From: Adiantum capillus-veneris | Lineage: Eukaryota; Streptophyta; Polypodiopsida; Polypodiales; Pteridaceae | DNA length: 64,000 nt | NCBI GenBank assembly: GCA_014529385.2 | Contig: CM043953.1 | Location: 113,275,549 to 113,339,548 of the forward strand | Reading direction: 5' to 3' | Shown here: piece after piece, positions 13,501 to 25,800 of the stretch | Layout of the letters: every line of letters starts with the position of its first letter | Position numbering within the stretch: position 1 is the first letter of the stretch | Notes under the pieces: model-generated | The model's input: the letters and a program-made list of their open reading frames with translations, nothing else | Databases searched by the model: none | Told to the model about the DNA's origin: nothing | Translations under genes and position numbers: made by a program

Positions 13501-16500
13501 TCCAAACCCTTCAAATATAAGGCAAAATTCAAATATGGAGTCATGCACAGATGCAAAACATTGTCCACCTCCTATAAAAGACAAAGGCAAACAAGCAGTT
13601 CATGCGATTAGAGTATTCAAAGTGGTTAGCGCCGTAATGCTAAATGCCCACAATCGCGCCTCAATTCCTATTGATCTTTCTAACCAGGTGCTCAGTCTTC
13701 TTGGTTTCATTGGTCAACATCCAATCAATGTGCTCATAGATAGTGGATGTTCCACAAATTTTGTCAGCACTTCTTTAGTCAGCAAGCTTCACCTACCAAC
13801 CCAACAGAGTGTGGAAGCTTTTCAAGTGGAACTTGATTTTTAAACTGCAACAGGAAACTTCAACAGTTACAATTTCAAATTCAGGATTACCAAGATCAAT
13901 TAAGCTTTGCAATAATGCCCTTATCACACTACGACAAGATTCTTGGTCAATCTTGGTTGTATCAATATGATCCAGTCATCAGTTTCAGAGATCATTCTAT
14001 TCGGCTTTATTATGATCATCAAAAAGTAGAACTTCGTGGTCTTTTTAATGCAAAGCCTATCACCTTGGTCTTAGCTTTACAAGTTAAGCGTTTGGTTCGC
14101 AAGCGTGATTGTGCAACAGCCGTGATTATGTTGCAAGAAAAAGAAGCAGAAACGGAAGAAACCTCAAAATCCTCAACATCACCCACTACTTACTTGCAAC
14201 AGACTTTCTTTAAACCATTCGTGGACTTATAGCTCCCAACTACATTACCTCCTCGTCATCCTGTGGATCATACAATCGATTTGATTCCTGGACAACCTCC
14301 TCCAGTTCGAGCTCCTTATCGCGTTTCATATTCAGAATCTCAGGAAATTCAGCGACAATTGGACGATTTATTGGATAAAGGTCATATCCGTCCCAGCAAA
14401 AGTCCTTTTGACTCTCCAGTCTTATTGGTAAAAAAGAAGGATGGTTCCATGCGTCTTTGCATTGATTATCGTGCTCTCAGTAAGCTGACGATAAAAAACA
14501 AATTTCCTTTACCTCGCATCGATGAACTCTTTGATCAACTATTGGGTTCAAGGGTCTATTCCAAGATCGATCTGAAGTCAGGTTATCACCAGATTCGCAT
14601 TAGAATTGGCGATGAATACAAAACAGCTTTTCGGACAAAGTATGGTCATTATGAATTTCTGGTCGTTCCTTTTGGGTTAACCAATGCCCCAACAACCTTC
14701 ATGACCTTGATGAATGAAATTTTTGGCGCTATTTGGATAAATTTGTGATCGTGTACCTCAACGACATCCTTGTCTTCAGTAAAACCATCGCGGATCACAA
14801 ACAACACTTGCAGATTGTCTTTGAGACATTACGTACAAATGTGTTGTACATCAACAAAAAGAAAAGTGAGTTTTTCAAAGATCACGTGGAATACCTTGGA
14901 CATGTGATTTCTGCTACAAGGATTGTTGTGGATCCAAAGAAGATTAAGGTCATTGTTGACTGCCCTCTACCTCTCACTATTACAGATGTGCGATCTTTCT
15001 TGGGTCTTGCTAATTTTTATCACACCAAAGTCCATAAGTTCTCAGATATTGCTTCTCCTCTAACGGAATTGACAAAGAAGGATAAGCTACATTGGACTCC
15101 TGAAGCAGAAAAGTCTTTCAATGAACTCAAGCATGCTTTGACGACAATTGTCTTAGCAATTGCAGATCCTACTCAACCATTTGACGTGATGACCGATGCT
15201 TTTGATCAAGCATCAAGTGGTGTTCTCATGCAAAATGATCGTGTCATTGCTTTTGACAGTCGAAAATTTTCAGCAATACAAAGGCGATAGCCAATATATG
15301 ATAAGGAATTTTTGGCTATCGTACATGCTTACCGCACTTGGAAACATTACCTTCTTGGCGCAGATTTAGTGGTTAAAACAGATCATCAATCTTTAACATA
15401 TATTTTTACTCAACCAGTGATGAATCCTCGACAAGGAAGATGGGTTGAATTTTTGGCAAATTTTCACATGGTGATTCAGTATATGCCTGGTCTACAAAAT
15501 GTGGTAGCAGATGCTTTGAGCCGCATGCCTTAAGCAACCAATTTTGCCATTACAAATGTGCAGATGGAAATTCCTACGTATTTCAAGAATGAATATTTGA
15601 CAGACAAAGACTTTGGAGATGTTTTTCGAGCCCTCAAATCTCTAAGTCCCACTCCATCAGAGATGAATATGTTTGCAACATATACAATAGTGGATGAGTT
15701 AATCTACTACATGGATCGTATTTGTGTTCCACAAAAAGGCTCTTTGAGGAAGCTTTTGATACAGGAACATCATGAAGTACCTTTTGCTGCACGTCCTGGA
15801 ATTAACAAAACATATCGGCTTTTATCAACAACATTTTTTGGCCACAGATGCAAGCAGATGTTATTAAATTTGTAAAAGCTTGTCACTCATGTCAGATCAT
15901 GAAAGCTTCTCGACAGTTACCTCAAGGTTTACTTCAACCTTTACCCGTGCCTAACGAAAGATGGGAAAGTATCAGCATGGATTTTATTAACACTTTGCCT
16001 TGATCCCCTAAAGGCAATGCTCAAATTCTTGTGGTAGTTGATCGATATTCCAAAAGGGCACATTTTATACCTTGCAAGAAAACAGTTTCTGCTCCGGATG
16101 TTGCAACACTATTCGTACAACATATTTTCAAATTACATGGATTACCAAAATCCATCATATCCGATAGAGATCCAAAGTTTACAGGACATTTCTGGACATC
16201 ACTATTCAAGTCTCTTGGAACCAATCTATTGTTCAGTTCGGCCTACCATCCTCAAACAGATGGTCAAACAGAAAGAGTGAACCAAATTTTAGAAGAGATG
16301 CTTCGACATTACATTCAAACTCGATTAGCATCTTGGGAGGATTATTTGCCACTTGTAGAGTTTGCTTATAACAACTCTCCTCATTCGGTAACTCGAATGA
16401 CACCATTTCAAGCAGCATATGGACATACTCCTCTTGTGCCTACGAACTTTGTTCTTCAACACAAAGTAGCGTTAGCAGATCAATTGGTTCAAGAAATGCA

Positions 16501-18210
16501 AGATGTCCTTCTACAGATTCGGGATAAATTGCTACATGTCCAACAAGGTTATTAGAAGCAAACAAATAAGCATCGTCGATATGCAAAATTTAAAGAAGGT
16601 GACTTGGTCTTATTTTATGTAGCACCTCATCGCTACAAAACAGTGAAGTCAATCTTCCCAAAATTACGACCTCACTTCTATGGACCTTTCAAGATCATCA
16701 AGAAGAATTCAGTTCTCAGCTACAAGTTGGAACTTCCGCCTTCATGGGGAAAAATTCATCTAACTTTTCACATTTCCTGGCCCAAACAGTATATTCAAGG
16801 AGATTCGCCTGTTGCAGACTTATCTTCTTATGTGCCAGAAATTGAAGATGAACACATTATTCTTGTCCCAGAAAAGATTCTCAATGTTCGTCAAAAAGAA
16901 ACTAGACAAAAGATCATAACTGAATTTCTTGTTAAGTGGATGGACTTAGATGAGTCAAATTCTACTTGGCAAACTGATGAAGAAATGCAACAATACCCTC
17001 ACCTCCTTAGAAGAGGCAACAGGAGCTCCACGCTCAACAGGCAACTTCTCAGCAGACACCCCCAAGAAACCTAGCATTTTGCAAATCCAACATCACCTAG
17101 CGTTTTGCCCAAGGTTTTTGCAAGAGATCAACTAATCAGCCTAGTGTTTGGCATTTTGCAGAACCACGGCAGCAGCAGGACCAAAAGTCAGCCCTAGCGT
17201 TTTTGGTTGCAGATCAGCCCCAGCGTTTTGCACCTTTACCGCGACGGAAAGTCAAGGAACATCAGCGTTTTCAGTTTTCAGCAGTTAGTATCCGCAAATC
17301 AAGTCCCGAACCTCGCAGATCTCACCTTCCCGCAGCAGTTCCTCGCCGCGCGGTCAGTTTTCGCAAGGTTTACAGTTTCAACCCGGGAAACGCAGATTTC
17401 AGCATCTGCGTTTTCAGCGCTTCGTTGTCGCATCGTCGCCATCGACATCGTCATCGACATAGAGTCAGAATTCAACAGATAGAACATTTGCAGATTTCAG
17501 CCCATAGCGTTTTTGGACAGCAGTAGAAAGATTGCAGATTTCAGCCCTTAGGTCGACTTCGTCATCACCGTCGTCATCGTCGACATAGCCTAGACTTGCA
17601 TCAGTCACTTGCATTCATTTGTACCAGATTGTGCAATCAATAGTAGACCACTCTCGCCAACGAGAGAGGGGCCTTCGGAGGAGGGTTTTACAACGTCTCT
17701 GGTGTCGTATCTCTCTTCTCTCTCTATCTCTCAGTCTCATACACTTGCACGCACAGTGTCCATTCACTTTGTTTGTGATCATAGCACTTTCCATTAAGAA
17801 CGGAAGGCTCTACCTTCCATAAGAACTAAAAGGAACCCTTGAGCACAGTTCGGAGCACTCATCTTGAGCAAAGCGCAAACACTCATTCCGCTGCACCTAA
17901 CACCATCACTGCAAAGCTCGGTCCCCCACTCATTCGACCACTACCGGCAGTCTCATCGACCGAGCACTGGAGCTACGGAGATCCAGACGGCCATGATTGA
18001 GGAGAGGGGCTACACAACATCGACGGAGACTACAATAGAGGATTTGAGCCATACTCTCTCGACATCTAGAGTGCAGATGAGGATGGATTCTAGTAGTAGT
18101 AGTATTTTTGTTCTAGTCTTTTTGTACCCAGACATAGTATCAGATTCACTATTTTGTATCAGACTAGTCTCATAGGTCATTTTGGCCTTTTTGAAGACGA
18201 ATATAACATC

Positions 18211-18288
<78 letters not shown>

Positions 18289-21200
18289 AATGGTATAACC
18301 TTTCTATCACCCAAGTGTGGTAGATTGGTTTTGCCATTTCCCTCTTGAATAACAGGTCTTGAGTTCAACTCTCCTCCTCGTCTGCTAGATCTTTGAGGTC
18401 TCTTGGGATAGTTTCCTATGATGTTAATTTCTCTCTCTCCGCGAGAGAAGGGGCTGTACTATGTGTGCATATGAGACCTCTGGAGATGCTCAATGGCCTG
18501 TCGCCTAGAGGAAGTAAAAAAGAGGGGCAACAATGTATAGGCTTTGTAAACATCAAGGTGGTCTGTATGACGTGTAAAATGAACCACTCTGGAGGTGCAT
18601 AATGCCACAAGATGTGGGCATGATCTTGACGGAAAAGAACTGACGACCTCGCCCGCGTGTGAAGAAAGACGCATCGACTCTGCCCCATTGCCTTGGACAA
18701 GCGAACTGAAGAATCCCGTTGATTGCGAAGAGTATGCAGCAACTCAATCACAATGGCTGTCAAAATGGTGGGCGTACTAGAGGATTGTGAGCCCAAAATG
18801 TGGGCACATTGAGCCTTCCACATGGTCCAAAGCGTGATGCTACATATTGTGGTGAAAATTGTCTTGCTGGTAGAAATCCAATTGGTGACCTCCATCTAGG
18901 ATCGTCTATAGAGTATATCCGAAGGGAGTAAGCATGAAGACCGGATCTGTCGACAAGCCCTAAAAAAAGGTGCGACCCCAAAATTTGCAAAAGCCATGCA
19001 ACTGACCCCCATGGCATGAACCCATCATAGATGCCCATTCTAATTAAAAAACAACAACCTGCCATCCACATCAGCTGCACATATGGACAAACCCAATTTC
19101 CAAAAATCGGGCATCAAGGACTCAGGCTCAGAGGTACATCTCTAACAAGTCGGATCATGACCAATGACTGCCGACCAAGTACCGACAAGCAATCCTACAT
19201 GTGCTATCATCCACATGAAAAAACATATCTTGCACCATAACCTGGGGCCCAGATGCATGACAAAAATTGTCGCCGTGAGCTGGGAGGATGCACTGATCTT
19301 GCCATAAACTAGCGTCCACAGTTATGATCGTACGATACAACACACTAGACGACATCAAATAATCCTCAAGAGTTTTTGTTAAAACACACCTTGCTTATCT
19401 AAACCATGTGATATACATTGTAATACATTGTGTTTTTCCGTATGAAACCGTATCGTACGACTATACGATGACAGACCCGATACTACACCGTGTTGTATGG
19501 GCATGTCATCAATAGCTAATTTGTGAAAAGAAAATTCAAAGATCGGTTGCGCCTCCTCCCGAAACTAGTCAAGCCATCCCGCTCCAGAGTATGACTCACA
19601 CTGCCAGAAGTCAACATACACGTCCGACGTCGAAGTACCACAGAGATGTACAATCGTTGACTCGTTTGCCACACCATCCTACAAAGATTGAATAGGCCCT
19701 CTAGGCTCTGCCAAGGAAGTAGGAGCCACCACCTAAGCCTAGTGTTGATAAAAAATCTGACTAGAGTGCTATCCTTCCACCACAAGTCTTTGCGAGTCCC
19801 GTATGGAGATAAAGGTAGGTGAACATAGAGTGCAAAGTGTAACAAACTTGTACCCCAAGTCAAGATTCTATCGCGACACAGCAAAAATTCACTTCAAATT
19901 AACTGAGAGCAAAAGAGAGACGACACGGCCCGACGTAGTTCCGTGCCAAGAGGTATTGGCCCCAAAGACTGGCGCCCCTTTCGGTATTTATTTTTATATT
20001 AATCTGTGTGCAGAGTACAACTGAACCCGCAAGTGCTCACTCTCAATCTCTACGTCCACATGCCCCGCAGAGTGAGGCCCTTGGGCTTATTTATTCTTAC
20101 AAGGGATGCCAAAGACAGAGCCCCAAAATCAATTAAACTCAAAAGCAAAAGTTCCAAAAGCAACTGGTCTTCAAAACTGCCAAAAGCAATCAGCGTAATT
20201 TGCGAAAATTCCATACGGCAATCAGTGCTTTTTGCGGATATCAGTACGTTGCCACGTCAACATTTCAGCCCCGTGCATGTCCAAGCACTTAGAGTAGAAT
20301 CTAGATGCTCTGGTTGCACACAGCATGATCTTCAGCAGTACCATCAAATTCCATCAGGAACATTTTGCAGTGCACAAAACCTATTTTAGCCATTTTTCAC
20401 TTATTATTAATAAGTGACTTTGTTGGGAAACTGGGTAGGGCAATCTGGCTAAGGATCTATAAACAAAAAGCTAGCACTAATGATTTCTGGCAAAGGAGGC
20501 AGAAGACCACAGTTGAAGTGCACCTTCTCAACAAGACATAGCGTTTTCAACCACCAAAGACGGCCAGCGTTTTTCATCGACTACAAAACAAGCCTTGCGT
20601 TTTCAGCAATTGCAGATAGCCTGGAGACAACAGATACCACAGCGTTTTTGCAGCAGGACATCAGATCAGCCCTAGCGTTTTTGCACCAGCAATTCAGCCT
20701 AGCGTTTTGCAGTTTCCAACAACAATGCAGCCTTTCTGCACCAGCGTTTTCAGATTTCAGCATTACGACTCCATACCACAGCCCTTAAACCTCGCAAATC
20801 TCACCTTCCTGTAGCAGATCCTCGCCGCACGATCAGATTAGCCAACGTTTGCAGATTCATCCCTTTATTCGTAGATTTCAGCATCTGCGTTTTCAGCGCG
20901 TCGTCATCGCAGTCGTCGTCGACATAGAGTCAGAATTCAACAGATACAAGATTTGCAGATTTCAGCCCTTAGCGTTTTCAGTTTTCAGCCAGTCTCGTTG
21001 CCGTCCTCATCGTCATCGACATCGTCGGCAAGTCCATCGCATTGTAGAGATTTGTGCAATCAATAGTAGACCGCACTCGCCATAGAGAGTGGGGCCTTCG
21101 GAGGAGGGTTTGACAACATTCTGGTGTCGTATTCTTCTCTCTCTATCTCTCAGTCTCAGCACCTTCATTCACAGTGTTTATCCACTTTGTTTGTGATCAT

Positions 21201-24200
21201 TTGCACTCTCTCACTAAAGGAACAGAAGGCTCTCCCTTCCGTAAGTAAAAGGAACCCTTGAGCACAGTTCGGAGCACTCATCTTGAGCAAAGTTCAACAT
21301 TCACTTCCCCTGCACCTTACAGCTGACATGCTGACGTGGCAGCCGTACGGATTTTGGCAATTTGCATTGCTGCTTTTACTGGCAAATTTTTGACCAGTAA
21401 CACTTTTGGGGCTCTGCTTTTAGCACCCCTTGTAATCTTTATAAGTGACCCAAGGGTGCTCACTTCTCAAAGCATCTGGACACAGAGTATGAGAGCGAGC
21501 ACCCACGGGAAGTTGTACTTTGCTCATAGATTAATATAAAAGAATACCGAAAGGGGCGCCAGTCTTTGGGGCCAATCTCTCTTGGCACGGAACTACACCA
21601 AGCCGTGTCCACTCGTGAATTGTGAAGTGTTTTGAAGTGAATCTTTGTCGTGACGCGACAGAATCTAGAATTGGGGTGTCCAAGTTTGTTACAGCCATCA
21701 TGTCCACGCTGAGTCTTGGGAAGATCAAAAAAGAAGTCCATTGCTATACTTTCCCTTGGTCTGCTAGGTGTAAGTAAAGGTTACAGAAGACTTGGTACCT
21801 TATGCCTGTCAAACTTGAACTTTTGGGATACTAAAAACCTGCGAACAAACTTGTCCACATCACTTTTGAGCCTCGACCAATAGAAGAACCACTTCACACC
21901 TTTCAGGGTGGTGTCTATGCCTCGATGGCCCAAAAAAGGTGGACATTGGCACTCTCTCACAATTTTACAACATAACCACGAATCGTTTCAGACCCGAAAC
22001 GTGGGCGTTTCACCCCAAAACGTTTCACCCTAGGCTAAGGCCTCATTGAAAGATTTGACCGAAATTTTTTTGTGACAAATCGTATCGCAAACTCTGGTGG
22101 TCGGTGAACACTATAAAATCGGCTCCGAGTAAAAAGTGTCGCCACTGAGAAAGAGCATGACTGACTATCAAAAGCTCTTTCTCGTAAATCTGTGCAACCC
22201 ATGTCACAAAGGTTGCAGGCTGCACGGGCTGCACAAATTTATAACTGTCAAAAGCTCTTTCTCATCAATCTGTGCAACCGTGCAACCGTATCGTCTCTCT
22301 CTCAGTTTCGTTCTCCTCCGGTTGCTCCACAACAAACCTCATTGACTCGCTTCTCAGCTTGCCAGGCTCGCTTGTCCGTCGGGCAGCCTTCTCTCCTCGC
22401 ACTCGTCCTCCTCTCCACGCTACTTGCCACGCCTTCTCTTCTTTTACTGCCTTTCACCATCTATCAGAGTTGCACTGCTTGTTGGCTTTTCCCACCCAAA
22501 CTCCTTTGCAAGCACCTGCAACACATCTCGGTCTCCTCACCCCCTTACTTGCCGGCGGATCCCCCTTTATTTATCCTTGCGCTCCTCGCTTTTGTTAGCT
22601 CGTCCATTATTTTGTTTTAAAAATAGTTGGTTGACTTTTAAAAATTTGTCTTTAGCACTCGTTCACAGCCTTGGGCACATGTCCGCAGAGCGCTCAACCT
22701 TTAAGGTGCAGGCATAGGTAATCGCTTTGGAGAAAACTCTTCCCTGCCACATTTGTAGTAGTAATATATACCACAATCAATGCGTTCCAAGAAACAATAT
22801 CCGAACAATAAGCTCCCCAAGCAATTATTATGCTTTTTGAAGTAAGCCACATCGGTAAACTTAATGAATAAGTCATCGCAAATACTTCATTTGGCTTATA
22901 TATCAATTGGAAGCATTACCAATCGCAATACGCTCTCCAAACACATTGTTGGTGGAAAAAAAGCTCATCCCATGGCTCTCTCTTAACGTACTTTTTGACC
23001 AAAAAGTACTTTAAAACTTGATATGGTTCTTGAAGTGCACCACCTTTCGTATACATTTCATCTACTGCCATATCGAGCATATCTTTGCAATCACGATGAT
23101 TTCGCCTAAGAAATGATAACGTCCAAAATTGTGTCTTGACTGAGCTTCACCTTGTGGATGCGAATCGTCACGACATCGGGTCCCAACCACCCTAAGGGCC
23201 CCCTTGCTCTATTGTCAGAGCAAGTACTTGCTTCATTTCTTACACAATGCTAATACAATGATGCTAATCGCTTGATTGCTAAGATGCTAATGGGTACTTG
23301 ATGCGACTTGATGCGACTGATGTTGGATATTGCTGAGGTGCTGATAGGTACTATGGTGCTTGATACTACCGGTACTTGGTACTGCGAGTATTGAAGGTGC
23401 TATTGAGGTGTTAATGGATACTGTTGGAGATGCTTGGTGTTGCGTCGACGACGATGACAATGGCAATGACGATGACGACGACGACGAGGCTGTGGGCTAA
23501 TCTGCTATCGCCGGGGACGACGATGGGCTAAAAACTGAAATCGATGAAGAGGCTATGGACTGAAAACTGAAAACGCTGAGGGTATTGCGGTGAGGATTGC
23601 AATCGCGACGAGGTTATAGGTTGGATGCTGAAAACGTTGATGGCTGATGGGAAAAACGATGGCCTTGCTGGTGCCAAAACGCTGCTGGTGTTTCGGGAGA
23701 ACACCTGCTCTCTACTAGAGCCCAAGCCTCAAGGGCATGCTCTTATAGGTGCAAAAAGCTGAATTGGGCAGCGATCTGTCTGAACCCCACGATTTGGAAG
23801 ATGAACTTGATGGATGTCATTTTTGAGGACAGTCTTATATGAGACATATTCAACAAGTGGAAGATGAACTTGATGGATGTCATTTTTGAGGACAGTCCTA
23901 TATGAGACATATTCAACATGTGGAGAATATGAGTCTCTAGGACTGACATTGGTGCCCGTTATTTCATGTATGTGTTGTGACAAATCCCTAAGTGCTAGTC
24001 AAATCCGTTTTTTAAACCATTCTGTGCACATCATATCAAAAACAATTTCAGTGGCCACAAATTATCAAATACCTAATAAGACTTGTTAAGATTACAAGCA
24101 TTGTTAAACAATTTTAATGGATGGTTGTTTACACATGTAAAAAATTTATGTTATGTTCATGAACATGTTGCATTATTGACACCTAGATGTGATAAATTTT

Positions 24201-25718
24201 CACATTTTATTGTAGCCTAACTAAGTTAGCATGACTTTCATGCAATTGCACGAGACAATATTTAGTTCTTTCTCAACGGGCTATGAGCATAATGCTAGTC
24301 ATAATTAAAATACATTGATAAAATAGCCGTCATAAACAAACACTACTGGATGAAAATCATGTTTTGAAATTCATAAGAGAGCATCAATTTTTGTATGTTC
24401 TTTTTTGAATAAAATCACCCAACAAAACTTTGCAGATATTTTGTGCGACAAGGTTTGCAACCACATACTATGTTCTTGCCACCTTGCAAGAAGTGAAGCT
24501 TGCTTTGATTGAAACGGTAGCTGATAGACGATGGGATTCTTGGCTCAACAAGTATCCTAACTACCAAGAGGTAGCTACAAGATGTGCATAGCTTATAAAC
24601 TTGCAAGTTTTTTGCGCAATGTAGAGAGAATTGCTACCCTAGCCAGACCATTTGTAGATCTTTTGTGAATAGTCGACAAAGACTCCGTCTTTGGTCAAGT
24701 TTATTGGTGTATGTGAGAGGCATTACTCAAAGTAAGAGAGCATGCTGGGCCCTGGCTTTGGTGCAAAGGACAAAGCTTCCATAATCACAGCTTCCAAGAG
24801 GTGATGGGTGCAATTGCATACACCATTGCATGGTGCTACATTTGTATTGGATCCCAAACTTCAAAATGCACCAACAATTGGCCAATAAAGAATTCAAGAC
24901 TCGCCTAAAAACAGTGTGCTCTCAACTATTGGGACAAGAGGATGGAAAAAGAGCTTTTTATTAGAGAGTCTATTATGCTAATAGAACTGGCCTATATACT
25001 GAAATGTTGTATTGTGCAAGAGAAGGTATGCACCTATGACCTGCCTGGACATGCACGTCTTGCTAGAGGCTCACAAGGTGCTAGGCTAGGTCCTAAGGTA
25101 AGACTGACGCTAGACTATAGCAGAAGCTTGTCCACGTGGCGCAAGTGCAGTGCGCACTTAACACTCGCTCTAGTCTATTGCACAATTTTCATGAAGTAAA
25201 AAGGGGGGCTCTCTCTCCCCTTCAGTAAAAGGAACCTTGAGTACGCATTGCGCTCTCATCCTGAACATACACCATCAATCGCTTCCGCTACACATAACAT
25301 CCGGTGGGTCACGCTTCATACATTACACATCCCATATTTCCCTAAACTACAAAACCATGTTCTTCGTTGAAAGAGGAAACCATACTCAAATCTCACCCTT
25401 ATATGCTTGAGCCTATCCCCTTGTCAACAATACGCACTATCGCAGCCATTCGGCTTAGTTTCACTCCCTTTGATGGGAGAACGGGCGTTGAGGCAGTGTA
25501 GAGGAGTCAAATCGACTGTGCACATTATACTCACTGCAAGTTCAAGAGTATGAGTACCACCCACTACTAAAGTGCTTAGCTTTTGGTCACAACCACATTG
25601 TGGGCTCTCCGTTGCGACCCTCATCACCACAATTCTGGAGCATTGAGAATCACTTATCATACTACATGACATGTAACTTTGGTCCCATAGGTCATACTTG
25701 ACCTCCGAGGAGGATGGT

Positions 25719-25800
<82 letters not shown>

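Larger units (their letters stand above)
11142..17009 (+). mobile_element. Ty3/gypsy chromovirus fossil inside or against L2
   Basis: 5' LTR (11142-11578), initiator-Met primer site (11580-11591), leader, then gag, protease, RT, RNase H, integrase and chromodomain in the standard Ty3/gypsy order. The presence of a chromodomain places it in the chromoviruses. The coding part is broken in about ten places. No matching 3' LTR is visible: the chromodomain region runs straight into an L-type LTR piece at about 17009. Its age cannot be read from paired LTRs. Confidence 0.88.

Noticed and set aside
11137-17053. CTCAG before the chromovirus LTR and CTCAG at about 17049 as its target duplication
   Set aside because: L-type LTR sequence already starts near 17009, before that CTCAG, so the match is likely chance.
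3466-17907. Target duplication joining the L2 5' end (CTCCT before 3471) with the LTR end at 17902 (CCATC after it)
   Set aside because: The five bases do not match, so the 17009-17902 piece cannot be claimed as the rest of the L2 3' LTR.
18177-18368. Open frames made of Arg-Glu or Ser-Leu repeats (also at 25424-25883 and 28216-28488)
   Set aside because: They are translations of (CT)n/(GA)n microsatellites.
22192-22620. Plus-strand ORF of 142 codons, rich in Pro, Ser and Leu
   Set aside because: C-rich composition effect; overlapping long frames in two phases and no domain.
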